The position numbers and the translations under genes are program-made. A DNA stretch of 64,000 bases, taken from positions 310,001-374,000 of the forward strand of contig CABIXY010000002.1 in the NCBI GenBank assembly GCA_902362805.1. Direction: 5' to 3'. The notes beneath the pieces were generated by a model, which was given only the letters and a program-made list of their open reading frames with translations, had not been told where the DNA came from and searched no databases. Source of the DNA: Eubacteriaceae bacterium (lineage in GTDB: Bacteria; Bacillota; Clostridia; Peptostreptococcales; Anaerovoracaceae). This document shows, in pieces, positions 43,182-53,037 of the stretch; position 1 is the first letter of the stretch, and each line of letters opens with the position of its first letter.

Positions 43182-46141
43182 TGACGAAAAAAGTACATGA
43201 ACTAGCAAAAGAATTAAATGTGTCGAGCAAGGAGCTGCAGGAAAAGGCCGGACAGCTTGGAATCAGTGTATCAAGTCATATGAGCGTACTATCTGATGCA
43301 GATATAGAAAAAATTAAAGGTGCAAAGACGGAGACAAAGATTGTCAAAGCTGAGCCAAAGAAAAAAGATCACGCAGATCAGGAAGAGCCGAGGGTTACTG
43401 TCAAAGCGGCAGTGAGACCGGGTCTGCCTAACAGACCAAAACCGCCAATTGGCAAACCAGTGGTGGATACAGAATATCTTGCCAATAAGCATAAACCGCC
43501 GGTGGGTAAACCAGTTGTTAACAAAGAAGAACTGGAGAACAGAAGCAAAAAGACGGCAGAAACGAAAGAGCCGGCTGTAGCTGAAACGCTGGCGACAGCT
43601 GAAATTCAGCCGAAAAAAGAAACTGCGGCGCCGACGGCGGAGAAACCTGCGGCAGAGAAGAAAAACGTTGATTCTAGAGCACAGGAGGAAGCGGCGAAAA
43701 GACCAGAACACGGGTCTGCGCATAACGATAATCGCAATCACAGCGACCACAACAATAACCGCAGCGGCAGCAGCGACCACAATAACAACCGCGGCGGCAG
43801 CAATGACCGCAGCGGCAGCAACGACCGCAGCAATAACCGTGGCGGCAGCAACGACCGCAACAATAATCGCAGCGGCAGCAACGACCGCAGCAATAACCGC
43901 GGCGGCAGCAACGACCGCAACAACAATCGCGGCGGTAGCAACGACCGCAACAACAACCGCGGCGGCAGCAATGACCGCAACAACAATCGCAGCGGCAGCA
44001 ATGACCGTAACAACAACCGCGGCGGCAGCAACGACCGTAATAATAACCGCGGCGGCAGCAATGACCGCAATAACAACAACCGTTCAGGCGGAGGCTACAA
44101 TAACAACCGCCCGAGTGGGAGCGGAGACCGCAACAACAATCGCGGCGGAAATTATGATCGCAGCAATAATCGTCCGAGCGGACCACGCAAAGAGAGACCG
44201 CAGGGTGAAAAGATGGAAGTGAAGCCATCAATTGCCAAAAGAGATGACAGCAAGAAAAAGCCGGATAAAGAGAGAAATAAATTTGCAAAGCTGGAAAGAA
44301 GATCATTGGAAAAACAGACTAGGAAGAAACACGTAAAACAAAAACCGGTTGTAGTAGAACCGATTATCGAGGAAGAAGTATTACCAGAAGGTACAATCGT
44401 ATTGAATGTGCCAATTACTGTTGCAGGCTTTTGCGAACAGACAGAAGTTTCAACCTCAAAAGTTATCATGACTTTGATGAAACTGGGCATTATGGCCAAT
44501 ATCAATCAAAATATCGACGAGGATACCGTCATGGTCCTTGCTGAAGACCTTGGCCTCAGCGTAGCTGTTGGCAAAGTTGAAGAAAAACAGGAAGAGGAGG
44601 GCCTGGAGCTGTTTGAAGACGAAGAAGGAGATCTGAAAGCAAGACCTCCGATCATCACCGTCATGGGTCACGTTGACCACGGTAAAACTTCTCTTCTGGA
44701 TGCAATCAGAAAGACCAATGTGACCGCTTCCGAGTCAGGCGGCATCACACAGCACATCGGTGCTTCGGAAGTTAAAATCAATGGACAGAAAATCGTATTC
44801 TTAGATACGCCGGGCCATGAAGCGTTTACTGCGATGAGAGCCAGAGGTGCACACGTAACGGATATGGCAGTTCTGGTCGTCGCTGCTGATGACAGTGTAA
44901 AGCCGCAGACTGTAGAATCCATCAGTCATGCAAAAGCTGCTGGCGTACCGATTATCGTAGCGATCAACAAAATGGATAAACCGGGTGCAAATCCAGATAA
45001 GGTAAAGCAGGACCTGACGGAACACGGAATCCTGGTAGAGGACTGGGGCGGAGACGTCATCAGCGTACCGGTGTCTGCCAAGAGCGGAGAGGGCATCGTA
45101 AACCTTCTCGAGATGATTCTGCTGCAGGCAGAAGTAATGGAGTTGAAAGCAAATCCGAACAGATTGGCAATGGGTTCTGTCATCGAAGCGCGTCTTGACA
45201 AATCAAAAGGTCCGGTTGCTTCATTACTAGTAACAAACGGAACCTTGTACAGTGGACAGAGTATCGTAGCGGGTACTTGCTCTGGCCGTATCAGACTGAT
45301 GACAGACTTTAAGGGCCGGACCATCAAAAAAGCAGGTCCAGCTACGGCTGTTGAAATTCTCGGCTTAACCGACGTACCACAGGCAGGCGACGAATTCAAC
45401 GCCGTAAAAGAAGATAAGATGGCGAGAGAAATCGCTGAGCATAGAAAAGAAAAGCTGAGAGAAGAAGTTTTGGCAAGAAATGCAAGCTCTACGTTAGAGC
45501 AGTTGTTCAGTCAGATACAGGCAGGCGAAGTAAAAGAGCTGAACCTGGTTATCAAAGGCGACGTGCAGGGTTCTGTCGGTGCTCTGGTAGCGTCCTTAGA
45601 AAAACTGAACAACGAAAACGTAAAAGTAAATATCATCCATACGGGTGTTGGTACTGTGACAGAGTCTGATGTCATGCTGGCAGGAACATCTGGCGCAATC
45701 ATCATCGGCTTCAACGTCAGGCCGAGCACAGCTGTGCAGACCATGGCTGATAGAGATAACATCCAGATCAGAACCTACCGCGTCATCTACGACGTCATTG
45801 ACGATGTAGAAAACGCCATGAAAGGTATGCTGGATCCGGAATTCAAAGAAGAAATCCTCGGAAAAGTTGAAATCAGAAACACCTTCAAAGTACCTGGCGT
45901 CGGCATCGTAGGCGGCGCATACGTACAGGAGGGTAAGGTTGTCAGAAACGCTGAAGTAAGACTGGTAAGAGACGGCATCGTAATCCACGAAGGGAAGATT
46001 TCTTCTTTGAAGAGATTCAAGGACGATGCAAAAGAAGTTGCCACAGGATACGAATGCGGTATCGGCATTGAAGCTTATAATGATATCAAAGAAGGCGATA
46101 TCATCGAATGCTTCCACATGGTGGAGATCGAGCGTGACTGA
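43181..46141 (+). CDS. infB: Translation initiation factor IF-2 with a long Asn/Arg/Gly repeat region
   Basis: IF-2 places initiator tRNA on the 30S subunit and promotes subunit joining. The 986-residue protein has the N-terminal helical IF2-N domain ([16 protein letters not shown] near residue 4), a low-complexity region (about 185-330), a second IF2-N-like domain, the GTPase core with [12 protein letters not shown] near 495, DTPGHEAF and NKMDKPG, and domains II-IV. The repeat region is made of about a dozen near-identical ten-residue units such as [10 protein letters not shown], disordered and basic. IF-2 N-terminal regions vary widely, but this perfect repeat is unusual. Starts at the stop of ylxQ (TAATG). 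Confidence 0.96.
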   Translation: MTKKVHELAKELNVSSKELQEKAGQLGISVSSHMSVLSDADIEKIKGAKTETKIVKAEPKKKDHADQEEPRVTVKAAVRPGLPNRPKPPIGKPVVDTEYLANKHKPPVGKPVVNKEELENRSKKTAETKEPAVAETLATAEIQPKKETAAPTAEKPAAEKKNVDSRAQEEAAKRPEHGSAHNDNRNHSDHNNNRSGSSDHNNNRGGSNDRSGSNDRSNNRGGSNDRNNNRSGSNDRSNNRGGSNDRNNNRGGSNDRNNNRGGSNDRNNNRSGSNDRNNNRGGSNDRNNNRGGSNDRNNNNRSGGGYNNNRPSGSGDRNNNRGGNYDRSNNRPSGPRKERPQGEKMEVKPSIAKRDDSKKKPDKERNKFAKLERRSLEKQTRKKHVKQKPVVVEPIIEEEVLPEGTIVLNVPITVAGFCEQTEVSTSKVIMTLMKLGIMANINQNIDEDTVMVLAEDLGLSVAVGKVEEKQEEEGLELFEDEEGDLKARPPIITVMGHVDHGKTSLLDAIRKTNVTASESGGITQHIGASEVKINGQKIVFLDTPGHEAFTAMRARGAHVTDMAVLVVAADDSVKPQTVESISHAKAAGVPIIVAINKMDKPGANPDKVKQDLTEHGILVEDWGGDVISVPVSAKSGEGIVNLLEMILLQAEVMELKANPNRLAMGSVIEARLDKSKGPVASLLVTNGTLYSGQSIVAGTCSGRIRLMTDFKGRTIKKAGPATAVEILGLTDVPQAGDEFNAVKEDKMAREIAEHRKEKLREEVLARNASSTLEQLFSQIQAGEVKELNLVIKGDVQGSVGALVASLEKLNNENVKVNIIHTGVGTVTESDVMLAGTSGAIIIGFNVRPSTAVQTMADRDNIQIRTYRVIYDVIDDVENAMKGMLDPEFKEEILGKVEIRNTFKVPGVGIVGGAYVQEGKVVRNAEVRLVRDGIVIHEGKISSLKRFKDDAKEVATGYECGIGIEAYNDIKEGDIIECFHMVEIERD
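43735..44165 (+). repeat. 30-bp tandem repeat array inside infB
   Basis: About a dozen units of roughly 30 bp (core GGCAGCAACGACCGCAACAA), with unit-to-unit changes mostly silent (AAC/AAT, GAC, CGC/CGT), encoding G-G/S-S-N-D-R-N/S-N-N-R. The silent drift indicates selection on the peptide. Such arrays change length by slippage or recombination. Confidence 0.9.
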
Positions 46142-46157
46142 TAAGGAGTAGGAAAAG

Positions 46158-46913
46158 ATGGTATTTTACTTTTCGGCTACAGGTAATTCGAAATACGTTG
46201 CAGAAAGGGTCGGCCGCGAATTTGGCGGGCGGATTATAAATATTTCTGACTCAACGAGGAATAATGAATATAAGTACCAGGTGGAAGATGACGAAAAAGT
46301 CTTCTTCATCTTCCCCGTATACTTCTATGGACTTCCGAACCTGGTCAGTGCATTTATTAAAAAAGTGCACTTCACAGGCGGAACACCTGATGTCTGCGGA
46401 ATTGGAACCTACGGAGGCAACTGTGGCGCCGTTGACCGCATGTTTAAAGCAGCACTGAAGGGCAAGAAAGTTCACTTTAGAGCATTTTATAAGATCAAAA
46501 TGGTTGGCAATTACGTCCTGATGTATAAGATGCCTCTTCCAGAAGAGCAGACGATGATTCTGCGGCGAGCCGACAAAGAAATAGATCTCTGTATTGACGC
46601 GATTCGATTCAATTTTCGAACGAGTTATCATTCGAGTATTGGGCTGGCTGCAGTCAGTAAAGTCGCCTATTCCTTCTATAAAGGCAAATGTGGGACAAAG
46701 AAATTTTTGGCAGAAGATTCCTGCATCGGCTGTGGACTCTGCCAGACCATCTGCCCTGTAAAAGCTATACAGATGGAGGAGGGCAGGCCGGTGTGGGTCA
46801 AAGAGCAGTGCGTTCACTGTTTGGGCTGCCTTCATAGGTGTCCGGTCTGTGCAATACAATACGGCAAAAAAACGAAAGACAGAGGACGCTATGTCAACCC
46901 CCTTTTGAAATAA
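46158..46913 (+). CDS. EFR1-family ferredoxin (flavodoxin + two [4Fe-4S])
   Basis: A 251-residue redox protein: N-terminal flavodoxin-like domain (FYFSATGNSKYVAERV at residues 3-18; FPVYFYGLPNLVSAFI near 52), then a C-terminal bacterial ferredoxin with two clusters, CIGCGLCQTICP near residue 193 and CVHCLGCLHRCP near 222. This is the EFR1 layout common in gut Clostridia; the electron partners are unknown. It sits between infB and rbfA in what is otherwise a fixed translation operon, 16 bp after infB, so it was probably inserted there. Confidence 0.92.
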   Translation: MVFYFSATGNSKYVAERVGREFGGRIINISDSTRNNEYKYQVEDDEKVFFIFPVYFYGLPNLVSAFIKKVHFTGGTPDVCGIGTYGGNCGAVDRMFKAALKGKKVHFRAFYKIKMVGNYVLMYKMPLPEEQTMILRRADKEIDLCIDAIRFNFRTSYHSSIGLAAVSKVAYSFYKGKCGTKKFLAEDSCIGCGLCQTICPVKAIQMEEGRPVWVKEQCVHCLGCLHRCPVCAIQYGKKTKDRGRYVNPLLK

Positions 46914-46928
46914 CGAAAGGACAAGAAG

Positions 46929-47312
46929 ATGGGAAAAGGATATAGACAAGGTCGTCTGGGTGAAGAAATCCGCAAAGTCGTCAGTGAGATGCTTTTGCGG
47001 GAACTGAAAGACCCCAGACTTTCATCAGGAATGATCAGTGTTTCTGATGTGGAAGTGACTTCTGACGGAAGTTACGCAACCTGCTACGTCACCGTGCTTA
47101 CCACAGGCAAAGACGAGGAAGCAAAACGGGAAGAGGAAGAGCAGGTTTTGGAAGGTCTCAAAAGCGCAAAGGGTCTGATCAAAAAGGAAATTGGCAGACA
47201 AATCAAGCTGAGACACATTCCGGAATTAATATTTAAAATCGATACTTCGATGGAGTATGGCAGACATATTTCAGAAGTGATAAACAAATTAGGTATAGAC
47301 CATGAAGAATAA
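46929..47312 (+). CDS. rbfA: Ribosome-binding factor A
   Basis: A 127-residue KH-fold protein for late 30S assembly and cold adaptation: GRLGEEIRKVVSEML near residue 8, LKDPRLSSGMISVSDVEV near 26, and RHIPELIFKIDTSMEYG near 96. Length is typical. Overlaps nrnA by 11 bp. Confidence 0.95.
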   Translation: MGKGYRQGRLGEEIRKVVSEMLLRELKDPRLSSGMISVSDVEVTSDGSYATCYVTVLTTGKDEEAKREEEEQVLEGLKSAKGLIKKEIGRQIKLRHIPELIFKIDTSMEYGRHISEVINKLGIDHEE

Positions 47313-48273
47313 CAGCTTTGAAGAGATTGGCAATTTAATCGGAAAAGCGGAGAAGATTTTGCTGTTTCCCCATATCAATATGGACGGAGACACCCTGGGC
47401 TCTAGCGCGGCATTGTGCAGAGCCCTGCGAAATCTAGGCAAGGAGTGCTATATCTTGATCGAAGATCATATCCCTGCCAACCTGGCTTTTCTCGACAGAG
47501 GTTACTGTACTTTTGATCAAAACATCGTGACGAAGCCAGATCTGTCAATTTGTATCGACTGCGGCGATGCGGGGAGATTTTTCAAGCGGAAAGAAAAATT
47601 TCAGCAGAGTCCGGTAACGATCTGCATCGATCACCATGGGACGACAAAATTATATTGTGATTACAATTATGTCGATAGTAAGGCGGCAGCTACAGGTGAA
47701 TTGATTTTTAAGCTTTTAAAGGTAATGAATCTGCAGATCGATCGAGAGATGGGAGAAGCCATTTTTGCCGCAATCACTACAGATACTGGGAATTTTCAGT
47801 ATTCCAACACCTCAAAAGAAACCCATGAAATTACAGCGGCGCTCTACGATACAGGTTTTGATCCCAACAAAATCAGCGTAGAACTTTATGAAAATAACCG
47901 AATGGAAAAGATTCTGATTAAAAACCGCGCACTGAATACGTTGTCCACAGTTTGCGACGGGCAGGGCGCCATTGCCTATGTGACGCAGGAAATGCTGACA
48001 GAAACCGGCGCCTTGATGGAGGAAACGGAAGGAGTCGTCGAAGAACTCCGCAGTATCAGCAGCGTAGAGGTGGCAGCATTCTTAAAAGAAGCAGACGCCG
48101 ACAGGGTCAAAGTCAGCATGCGTTCAAAGAAGAGGGTCAATGTGGCAGAAATTGCCGCCTCCTTAGGTGGAGGAGGACACGAGAGAGCCGCAGGATTTAC
48201 CCTTCACTGTAGTTTGACAGAAGCCTTTGACATGATTACAGAAAAAATGACAGACAGCTTGGGGAAATTATGA
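47302..48273 (+). CDS. nrnA: DHH/DHHA1 phosphoesterase (NrnA-type nanoRNase/pAp phosphatase)
   Basis: A 323-residue DHH-family enzyme: FPHINMDGDTLGS near residue 22 (motif I, with Asn in the usual His-Ala/Pro-Asp environment), CIDCGDAG near 92, ICIDHHGT near 111 (the DHH motif) and the C-terminal GGGGHERAAGF near 291 of the DHHA1 domain. NrnA degrades two- to four-nucleotide RNAs and dephosphorylates pAp. Usual location between rbfA and truB, overlapping truB by 4 bp. Confidence 0.93.
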   Translation: MKNNSFEEIGNLIGKAEKILLFPHINMDGDTLGSSAALCRALRNLGKECYILIEDHIPANLAFLDRGYCTFDQNIVTKPDLSICIDCGDAGRFFKRKEKFQQSPVTICIDHHGTTKLYCDYNYVDSKAAATGELIFKLLKVMNLQIDREMGEAIFAAITTDTGNFQYSNTSKETHEITAALYDTGFDPNKISVELYENNRMEKILIKNRALNTLSTVCDGQGAIAYVTQEMLTETGALMEETEGVVEELRSISSVEVAAFLKEADADRVKVSMRSKKRVNVAEIAASLGGGGHERAAGFTLHCSLTEAFDMITEKMTDSLGKL

Positions 48274-49235
48274 TAACAGAAGGTATACTTAATATCAACA
48301 AACCGCAGAATATGACTTCACACGATGTTGTGAGTGTAATGAGAAGAACTCTGGGCATCAAAAGAATCGGCCATACTGGTACGCTGGATCCGATGGCTAC
48401 AGGTGTTCTTCCTATTTGTATTGGAAAGAGCACGCGCATTATGGAATATCTGGATTTGGATATGAAAAAATACAGATGTACCATGGTGCTGGGCTTGGTG
48501 ACAGATACCCAGGATATCTGGGGAGAGACACTGGAACGTTTTGATACTTCTGGTATCGATGAAGATAAAATCAGAGCCGCGTTCGAAGGCTTTTATGGAG
48601 TCATCGATCAAAAGCCGCCTATGTATTCTGCGCTGAAGGTGAATGGCAAGAAGTTATATGAATATGCCCGGGCCGGAATTGAGGTAGAGGTTAAAACCAG
48701 AAAAATATTCATCAAGTCCCTGGAGATTGAAGAGATTCATCTGTCTGCAGAAGAAAAGACGGTGACCTTTACTGTAGAATGCTCAAAGGGAACATACATA
48801 AGAACGATTTGCCAGGATGTAGGTGAGTTTCTGGGATGCGGGGGCACCCTCGCAAGTCTTGAGAGGACCAGAAGCGGTATTTTTGATATCCAATCGGCGA
48901 TTGACTTGAACGCATTTCAAGAATGGCCGCAAGAAAAGATAGAATCGAAGTTACAACAGACCTTCGAGCCGCTGGTCCACTTTGGCAAGGTGGTCACGGA
49001 TCAGGTGACTGCTGTGCAATTTGCCAGCGGCTGGCATCTGCCTTTGGACAAATGTGAGATCGTGCAAAGACCAACATATGAAGACGGCTCCTTTTATCTG
49101 CCCATGCGGGAAGAATACAAAAGTGCTTACAATGTTTTCGGTCGGATTGAGGACAGAGAAGTTTTTTTAGGAGTTGCGTTTTTCGATGAGAAGTACAAAA
49201 AATTGGTGGCAGACAAAGTGTTTTATGTGAGGTAG
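48270..49235 (+). CDS. truB: tRNA pseudouridine-55 synthase
   Basis: A 321-residue TruB that makes pseudouridine 55 in the T-loop. GHTGTLDPMATGVLP near residue 35 contains the catalytic Asp; KKYRCTMVLGLVTDTQD near 71, KPPMYSALKVNG near 113 and KGTYIRTICQDVG near 175 follow in order. The C-terminal part (about 230-321) matches the longer Firmicute form. ATGA overlap with nrnA; ribF starts 7 bp later. Confidence 0.96.
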   Translation: MITEGILNINKPQNMTSHDVVSVMRRTLGIKRIGHTGTLDPMATGVLPICIGKSTRIMEYLDLDMKKYRCTMVLGLVTDTQDIWGETLERFDTSGIDEDKIRAAFEGFYGVIDQKPPMYSALKVNGKKLYEYARAGIEVEVKTRKIFIKSLEIEEIHLSAEEKTVTFTVECSKGTYIRTICQDVGEFLGCGGTLASLERTRSGIFDIQSAIDLNAFQEWPQEKIESKLQQTFEPLVHFGKVVTDQVTAVQFASGWHLPLDKCEIVQRPTYEDGSFYLPMREEYKSAYNVFGRIEDREVFLGVAFFDEKYKKLVADKVFYVR

Positions 49236-49242
49236 TGTAGAA

Positions 49243-50187
49243 ATGAGAATATTTGAGACTTTGGAAGAAATAAGAGATATCGAACCTGCAGCTGTTGCTT
49301 TGGGCAATTTTGACGGGGTTCATCTGGGGCACCAGGAATTGATCAGGCAGATGGTGAAGACTGCCAGGGAAAAGAATCTCAAGGCTGCAGTATTCACTTT
49401 TTCCAATCATCCAAAAGACCTATTGCCGAAAGAGAAAAAAGTAAAAAACATATTGAGTAAAAAAGAGAAAGCGCAGATTATCGAGTCTCTGGACGTCGAT
49501 TATCTCTTTAACATCGAATTTACCAAGGCGATTATGACCATGGAACCTGTAGACTTCATCAAGAAACTGCTGCTTGATAAATTCAATATGAAGGCGGCAT
49601 TCTGCGGTTTTAATTACCACTTTGGTTACAAGGCACAGGGAAATCCCGATGTTCTCAGAAATGTCGGGCTGGAGAAAGGCTTTGATGTAACCGAGATGTC
49701 GGCCTATAAAATTAAGGGAAACGTGGTAAGCTCCTCTTTGATCAGGACATTGATTGCGTCCGGCCAGGTGGAAAAATGTATGACCTACATGGGCAGACAC
49801 TATTCTATCGGCGGCGAAGTGGTCGTAGGCAACCGATTGGGGAGAAAATTGGGATTTCCGACATCCAATCTGGTCATCGATCTCTCCATGGTCACACCGC
49901 CTAACGGCGTCTATGTGACATATTGTACTTATAACGGCGTCAGATATCCCAGCGTTACCAACGTGGGAATCAAACCGACCGTAGGACATTATAACAAAAA
50001 TGTGGAGACCCATATCTTTAACTTTGATAAGGAACTCTATGGCAAACATATTGAAGTGGAATTTTTGGAAAAGACGCGCGATGAGGTCAAATTCGACAGC
50101 GTTCAGGATTTATCGGAACAAATCGTCAGAGACTGCCGCGAGGCCAAGGCCTTTCACGATAAAATCGGCGGAAATATTGAAAAATAA
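49243..50187 (+). CDS. ribF: Bifunctional riboflavin kinase/FAD synthetase
   Basis: A 314-residue RibF: N-terminal adenylyltransferase (GNFDGVHLGHQELI near residue 22; CGFNYHFGYKAQG near 123) and C-terminal kinase (GNRLGRKLGFPTSNL near 200; PPNGVYVTY near 222). It makes FMN and FAD, needed by the many flavoproteins in this window. Preceded by truB and followed by rpsO, the common order. Confidence 0.96.
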   Translation: MRIFETLEEIRDIEPAAVALGNFDGVHLGHQELIRQMVKTAREKNLKAAVFTFSNHPKDLLPKEKKVKNILSKKEKAQIIESLDVDYLFNIEFTKAIMTMEPVDFIKKLLLDKFNMKAAFCGFNYHFGYKAQGNPDVLRNVGLEKGFDVTEMSAYKIKGNVVSSSLIRTLIASGQVEKCMTYMGRHYSIGGEVVVGNRLGRKLGFPTSNLVIDLSMVTPPNGVYVTYCTYNGVRYPSVTNVGIKPTVGHYNKNVETHIFNFDKELYGKHIEVEFLEKTRDEVKFDSVQDLSEQIVRDCREAKAFHDKIGGNIEK

Positions 50188-50190
50188 AGC

Positions 50191-50219
50191 TTGCAATCAC
50201 ATATCGAATATGATATAGT
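50191..50219 (+). promoter_or_regulatory. Promoter of rpsO
   Basis: TTGCAA (50191-50196), 17 bp, TATAGT (50214-50219), directly after the ribF stop. Confidence 0.7.
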
Positions 50220-50237
50220 TATCTGGTTGAAACATTA

Positions 50238-50281
50238 CTTTCACTTAGTTTATCGACACTCCGGCGAAAACCCAGTGAAAG
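50238..50281 (+). promoter_or_regulatory. Leader hairpin of rpsO (S15 autoregulatory candidate)
   Basis: CTTTCACT (50238-50245) pairs perfectly with AGTGAAAG (50274-50281); inside, GTTT pairs with AAAC across an internal loop. Ribosomal protein S15 represses its own mRNA through leader structures in many bacteria, and this stem ends about 23 nt before the start codon. The S15 contact itself is inferred. Confidence 0.6.
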
Positions 50282-50304
50282 CGAATTGAGAAAAGGAGAC
50301 AAAT

Positions 50305-50571
50305 ATGATTACAAAAGAAATGAAAGCAGGCATCATCAAAGAGTATGCTACAAAAGAAGGAGATACTGGTTCTCCAGAAGTTCAGGTTGCCATTCTGACT
50401 GCAAGAATCAACGATCTGAATGAACACTTAAAGATCCACAAGAAAGACCACCACTCAAGAAGAGGACTTCTGAAAATGGTTGGTCAGAGAAGAAATCTTC
50501 TCAAGTACCTAAAGGAAGTTGATGTTGAGAGATACAGAACATTGATTGCACGTTTAGGATTGAGAAAGTAG
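50305..50571 (+). CDS. rpsO: 30S ribosomal protein S15
   Basis: Eighty-eight residues, the usual size, with [16 protein letters not shown] near residue 20, the rRNA-binding [19 protein letters not shown] (about 45-63) and the C-terminal [18 protein letters not shown] precedes the ATG. It has its own promoter, leader and terminator and is paired with pnp, as in most bacteria. Confidence 0.97.
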   Translation: MITKEMKAGIIKEYATKEGDTGSPEVQVAILTARINDLNEHLKIHKKDHHSRRGLLKMVGQRRNLLKYLKEVDVERYRTLIARLGLRK

Positions 50572-50591
50572 TATTAATACTGAAAATTTTG

Positions 50592-50618
50592 GCGGGGCAA
50601 AAACCCCGCTATTTTTTT
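50592..50618 (+). terminator. Terminator of rpsO
   Basis: GCGGGG-caaaaa-CCCCGC-t-ATTTTTTT. Confidence 0.92.
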
Positions 50619-50621
50619 GAT

Positions 50622-50772
50622 ATGATAGGAAATATTGATTTCCTATCATTCAAAAAAGGGGGTGTGCAGAGGGGATTCCCCTCGCCGTCCTGAGGAGGGT
50701 GCTCCACCTGCGAAGCAGGCGCCGAAGGGAACCTAGGGTTCCCTAGCGGAGCGGCGCAGTCGCCTTTTTTGA
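50622..50772. repeat. Compact palindromic element between rpsO and pnp
   Basis: Two modules. First, a perfect 12-bp hairpin with a 4-nt loop: ATGATAGGAAAT / ATTTCCTATCAT (50622-50649). Directly adjoining it, TCAAAAAAGG (50650-50659) pairs with CCTTTTTTGA (50763-50772) and encloses about 100 nt of GC-rich DNA with further perfect stems: GAGGGG-att-CCCCTC, GCTCC/GGAGC, CCTGC-gaa-GCAGG and GGGAACC/GGTTCCC. The composition is unlike the AT-rich surroundings. It is either a small mobile palindromic element or a structured RNA before pnp. No coding frame. Confidence 0.75.
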
Positions 50773-50801
50773 CAAATAGTTAAAGCCAAACTGAAAAATA
50801 C

Positions 50802-50826
50802 AATAAACAGGAAGGAGTTGTTTATT
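50802..50826 (+). promoter_or_regulatory. Hairpin carrying the pnp ribosome-binding site in its loop
   Basis: AATAAACA (50802-50809) and TGTTTATT (50819-50826) form a perfect 8-bp stem whose 9-nt loop is GGAAGGAGT, the only SD of pnp. The SD lies 13 nt from the ATG, which is long unless the stem forms. Confidence 0.6.
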
Positions 50827-50830
50827 AATA

Positions 50831-52942
50831 ATGGCGAGATTTACAGATTACAGAACATTTAAAACAGCAGTTGGAGGGAGACTTCTTCAACTGGAAATCG
50901 GAAAAGTTTGCGAACAGGCAAATGGCCAGGTAATGCTCAGATACGGGGAGTCCGTAGTTAACGTGACGGCCTGCGCATCGAAAGAGCCGAGACCTGACAT
51001 TGACTTTTTTCCACTGAGTTGTGATTATGAAGAAAGAATGTACGCAGCAGGAAAGATTCCTGGCGGTTTTATAAAAAGAGAAGGCAGACCGAGTGAAAAA
51101 GCTACCCTCTGCTCCAGACTGATGGATAGACCACTCAGACCACTGTTTCCGAAAGGCTACTACAATGACGTCGTTGTCGTCGCTACTGTTATGTCCGTTG
51201 ATCCGGACTGTGAAACTGATATCATGGCGATGATCGGTTCCTCTGTTGCTTTGGCAACCTCTGATATTCCATGGGAAGGTCCTACAGGATCTGTTCGTGT
51301 AGGCATGGTTGACGGTCAGTTTATCGTCAATCCGACTTTGGAACAGAGAGAAAAGTCTCTGATGAATCTGACAGTGGCAGGAACGAAAGAAGCCATCATG
51401 ATGGTTGAAGCAGGGGCAGAAGAAGTGCCGGAAAGCATCATGCTGGACGCGATTCTCTTTGCTCACGAAGAAATCAAAAAAATTGTTGAATTTATCGATG
51501 AAATCATTGCAGAGGTTGGCAAGCCAAAGCAGGAAATCGAGCTTTACAAGGTTCCTGAAGAAATCGACGAAGCAGTCAGAGCTTATGCAGTAGACAAGAT
51601 GAAGACGGCGATTAAGACAGCGGACAAGCAGGAAAGACTGGACAATATGGATGCAGTGGAAGTGGAGACGAAAGAACACTTTGCTGACATCTATCCGGAA
51701 AATGAAAAAGATATTGCCAGTGTACTCTACAATATTACAAAAGAATGTGTACGCGCTATGATTCTTGACGAAGGTATCAGGCCGGACAACAGAAAATTGG
51801 ACGAAATCAGACCAATCTGGTGTGAAACATCACTGCTTCCAAGAGTTCACGGCAGCGGCCTGTTCAAGAGAGGACAGACACAGGTTATGAGTGCCTGCAC
51901 CCTTGCACCGGCTAGTGAATCACAGACCATCGACGGCATCAGTGAGCAGACGGAAAAGAGATATATGCATCACTATAATTTCCCTGCTTATTCTGTCGGT
52001 GAAGCGAGACCGTCAAGAAGCCCTGGCAGAAGAGAAATCGGACACGGCGCTCTGGCAGAAAGAGCATTGATTCCGGTACTGCCTACTGTTGAAGAATTCC
52101 CATATGCGATTCGTGTGGTTTCAGATGTATTGTCATCCAATGGATCAACTTCCATGGGATCTACCTGTGGCTCCTGTCTGGCGCTGATGGATGCTGGTGT
52201 TCCGATCAAGAGACCGGTAGCGGGCATCGCCATGGGGCTCATTGAAAGAGTCGAAGAAGACGGCAGCAGCAAAATGGCAATCTTGAGCGATATCCAGGGC
52301 ATGGAAGACTTCCTGGGCGACATGGACTTCAAAGTAACAGGTACGGAAGTCGGTGTCACCGCCATCCAGATGGACATCAAAGTCCATGGACTGTCCAGAG
52401 AGATTCTGGAGAAGGCATTGGAGCAGGCAAAGATCGGCAGAATGTATATCATGGAACAGATGTTAGAAGAAATTCCTGAGCCGAGAGCAGAGATGTCAAA
52501 ATATGCACCTAGAAGCATTACAATGCGTATTGACCCTGACAAGATTAGAATTGTCATCGGGCCGGGCGGAAAGACCATCAACAAAATCGTGGAAGAGACC
52601 GGCGTAAAGATCGATATTTCAGAAGATGATCCAGGTCTTGTAAGCATCTACAGTGCTGACATGGAGGGCGCCAATGCTGCAAGAAAGCAGATTGAACTTC
52701 TGACCAAGGACGTAGAAGTAGGTGAAACTTATGAAGGAACGGTTATGAGAATCATGAACTTCGGGGCTTTCATCGAAATCCTGCCGGGCAAAGAAGGTCT
52801 CCTGCACATCTCCAAGATGGCGAAGGAAAGAGTTGAAAAGGTGGAAGACGTGATGAATATCGGAGATAAGGTCACCGTCAAGGTAACTGAAATCGACAAT
52901 CAGAACAGAATCAATCTTTCTAGAAAAGAATTACTGAAATAA
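50831..52942 (+). CDS. pnp: Polynucleotide phosphorylase
   Basis: PNPase degrades RNA 3'-5' by phosphorolysis. The 703 residues show two RNase PH domains ([19 protein letters not shown] near residue 77; the active [19 protein letters not shown] near 438-456), an all-helical linker between, a KH domain ([18 protein letters not shown] near 577) and a C-terminal S1 domain ([23 protein letters not shown], near 633-655, read as two parts). Length is normal. Probably regulated through its leader hairpin. Followed by a terminator. Confidence 0.97.
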   Translation: MARFTDYRTFKTAVGGRLLQLEIGKVCEQANGQVMLRYGESVVNVTACASKEPRPDIDFFPLSCDYEERMYAAGKIPGGFIKREGRPSEKATLCSRLMDRPLRPLFPKGYYNDVVVVATVMSVDPDCETDIMAMIGSSVALATSDIPWEGPTGSVRVGMVDGQFIVNPTLEQREKSLMNLTVAGTKEAIMMVEAGAEEVPESIMLDAILFAHEEIKKIVEFIDEIIAEVGKPKQEIELYKVPEEIDEAVRAYAVDKMKTAIKTADKQERLDNMDAVEVETKEHFADIYPENEKDIASVLYNITKECVRAMILDEGIRPDNRKLDEIRPIWCETSLLPRVHGSGLFKRGQTQVMSACTLAPASESQTIDGISEQTEKRYMHHYNFPAYSVGEARPSRSPGRREIGHGALAERALIPVLPTVEEFPYAIRVVSDVLSSNGSTSMGSTCGSCLALMDAGVPIKRPVAGIAMGLIERVEEDGSSKMAILSDIQGMEDFLGDMDFKVTGTEVGVTAIQMDIKVHGLSREILEKALEQAKIGRMYIMEQMLEEIPEPRAEMSKYAPRSITMRIDPDKIRIVIGPGGKTINKIVEETGVKIDISEDDPGLVSIYSADMEGANAARKQIELLTKDVEVGETYEGTVMRIMNFGAFIEILPGKEGLLHISKMAKERVEKVEDVMNIGDKVTVKVTEIDNQNRINLSRKELLK

Positions 52943-52948
52943 ACCAGA

Positions 52949-52982
52949 GAAGTTGTCACAGATTTGTGGCAGCTTCTTTTTT
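52949..52982 (+). terminator. Terminator after pnp
   Basis: GAAG-t-TG-t-CACA, loop, TGTG-g-CA-g-CTTC followed by TTTTTT; a long stem with G-U pairs. Confidence 0.8.
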
Positions 52983-53037
52983 CGTGAATAGAATATCGGG
53001 TGTGTGGTATAGAATAAGGAGTGAAAGGAGATTCTCT

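Noticed and set aside
43735..44165. CRISPR-like array of 30-bp repeats
   Set aside because: The units are contiguous without unique spacers and lie in frame inside infB.
43674..44306. Cys/Arg-rich or Leu/Pro-rich open frames antisense to infB
   Set aside because: They are mirror products of the 30-bp repeat array; the sense frame is the conserved IF-2.
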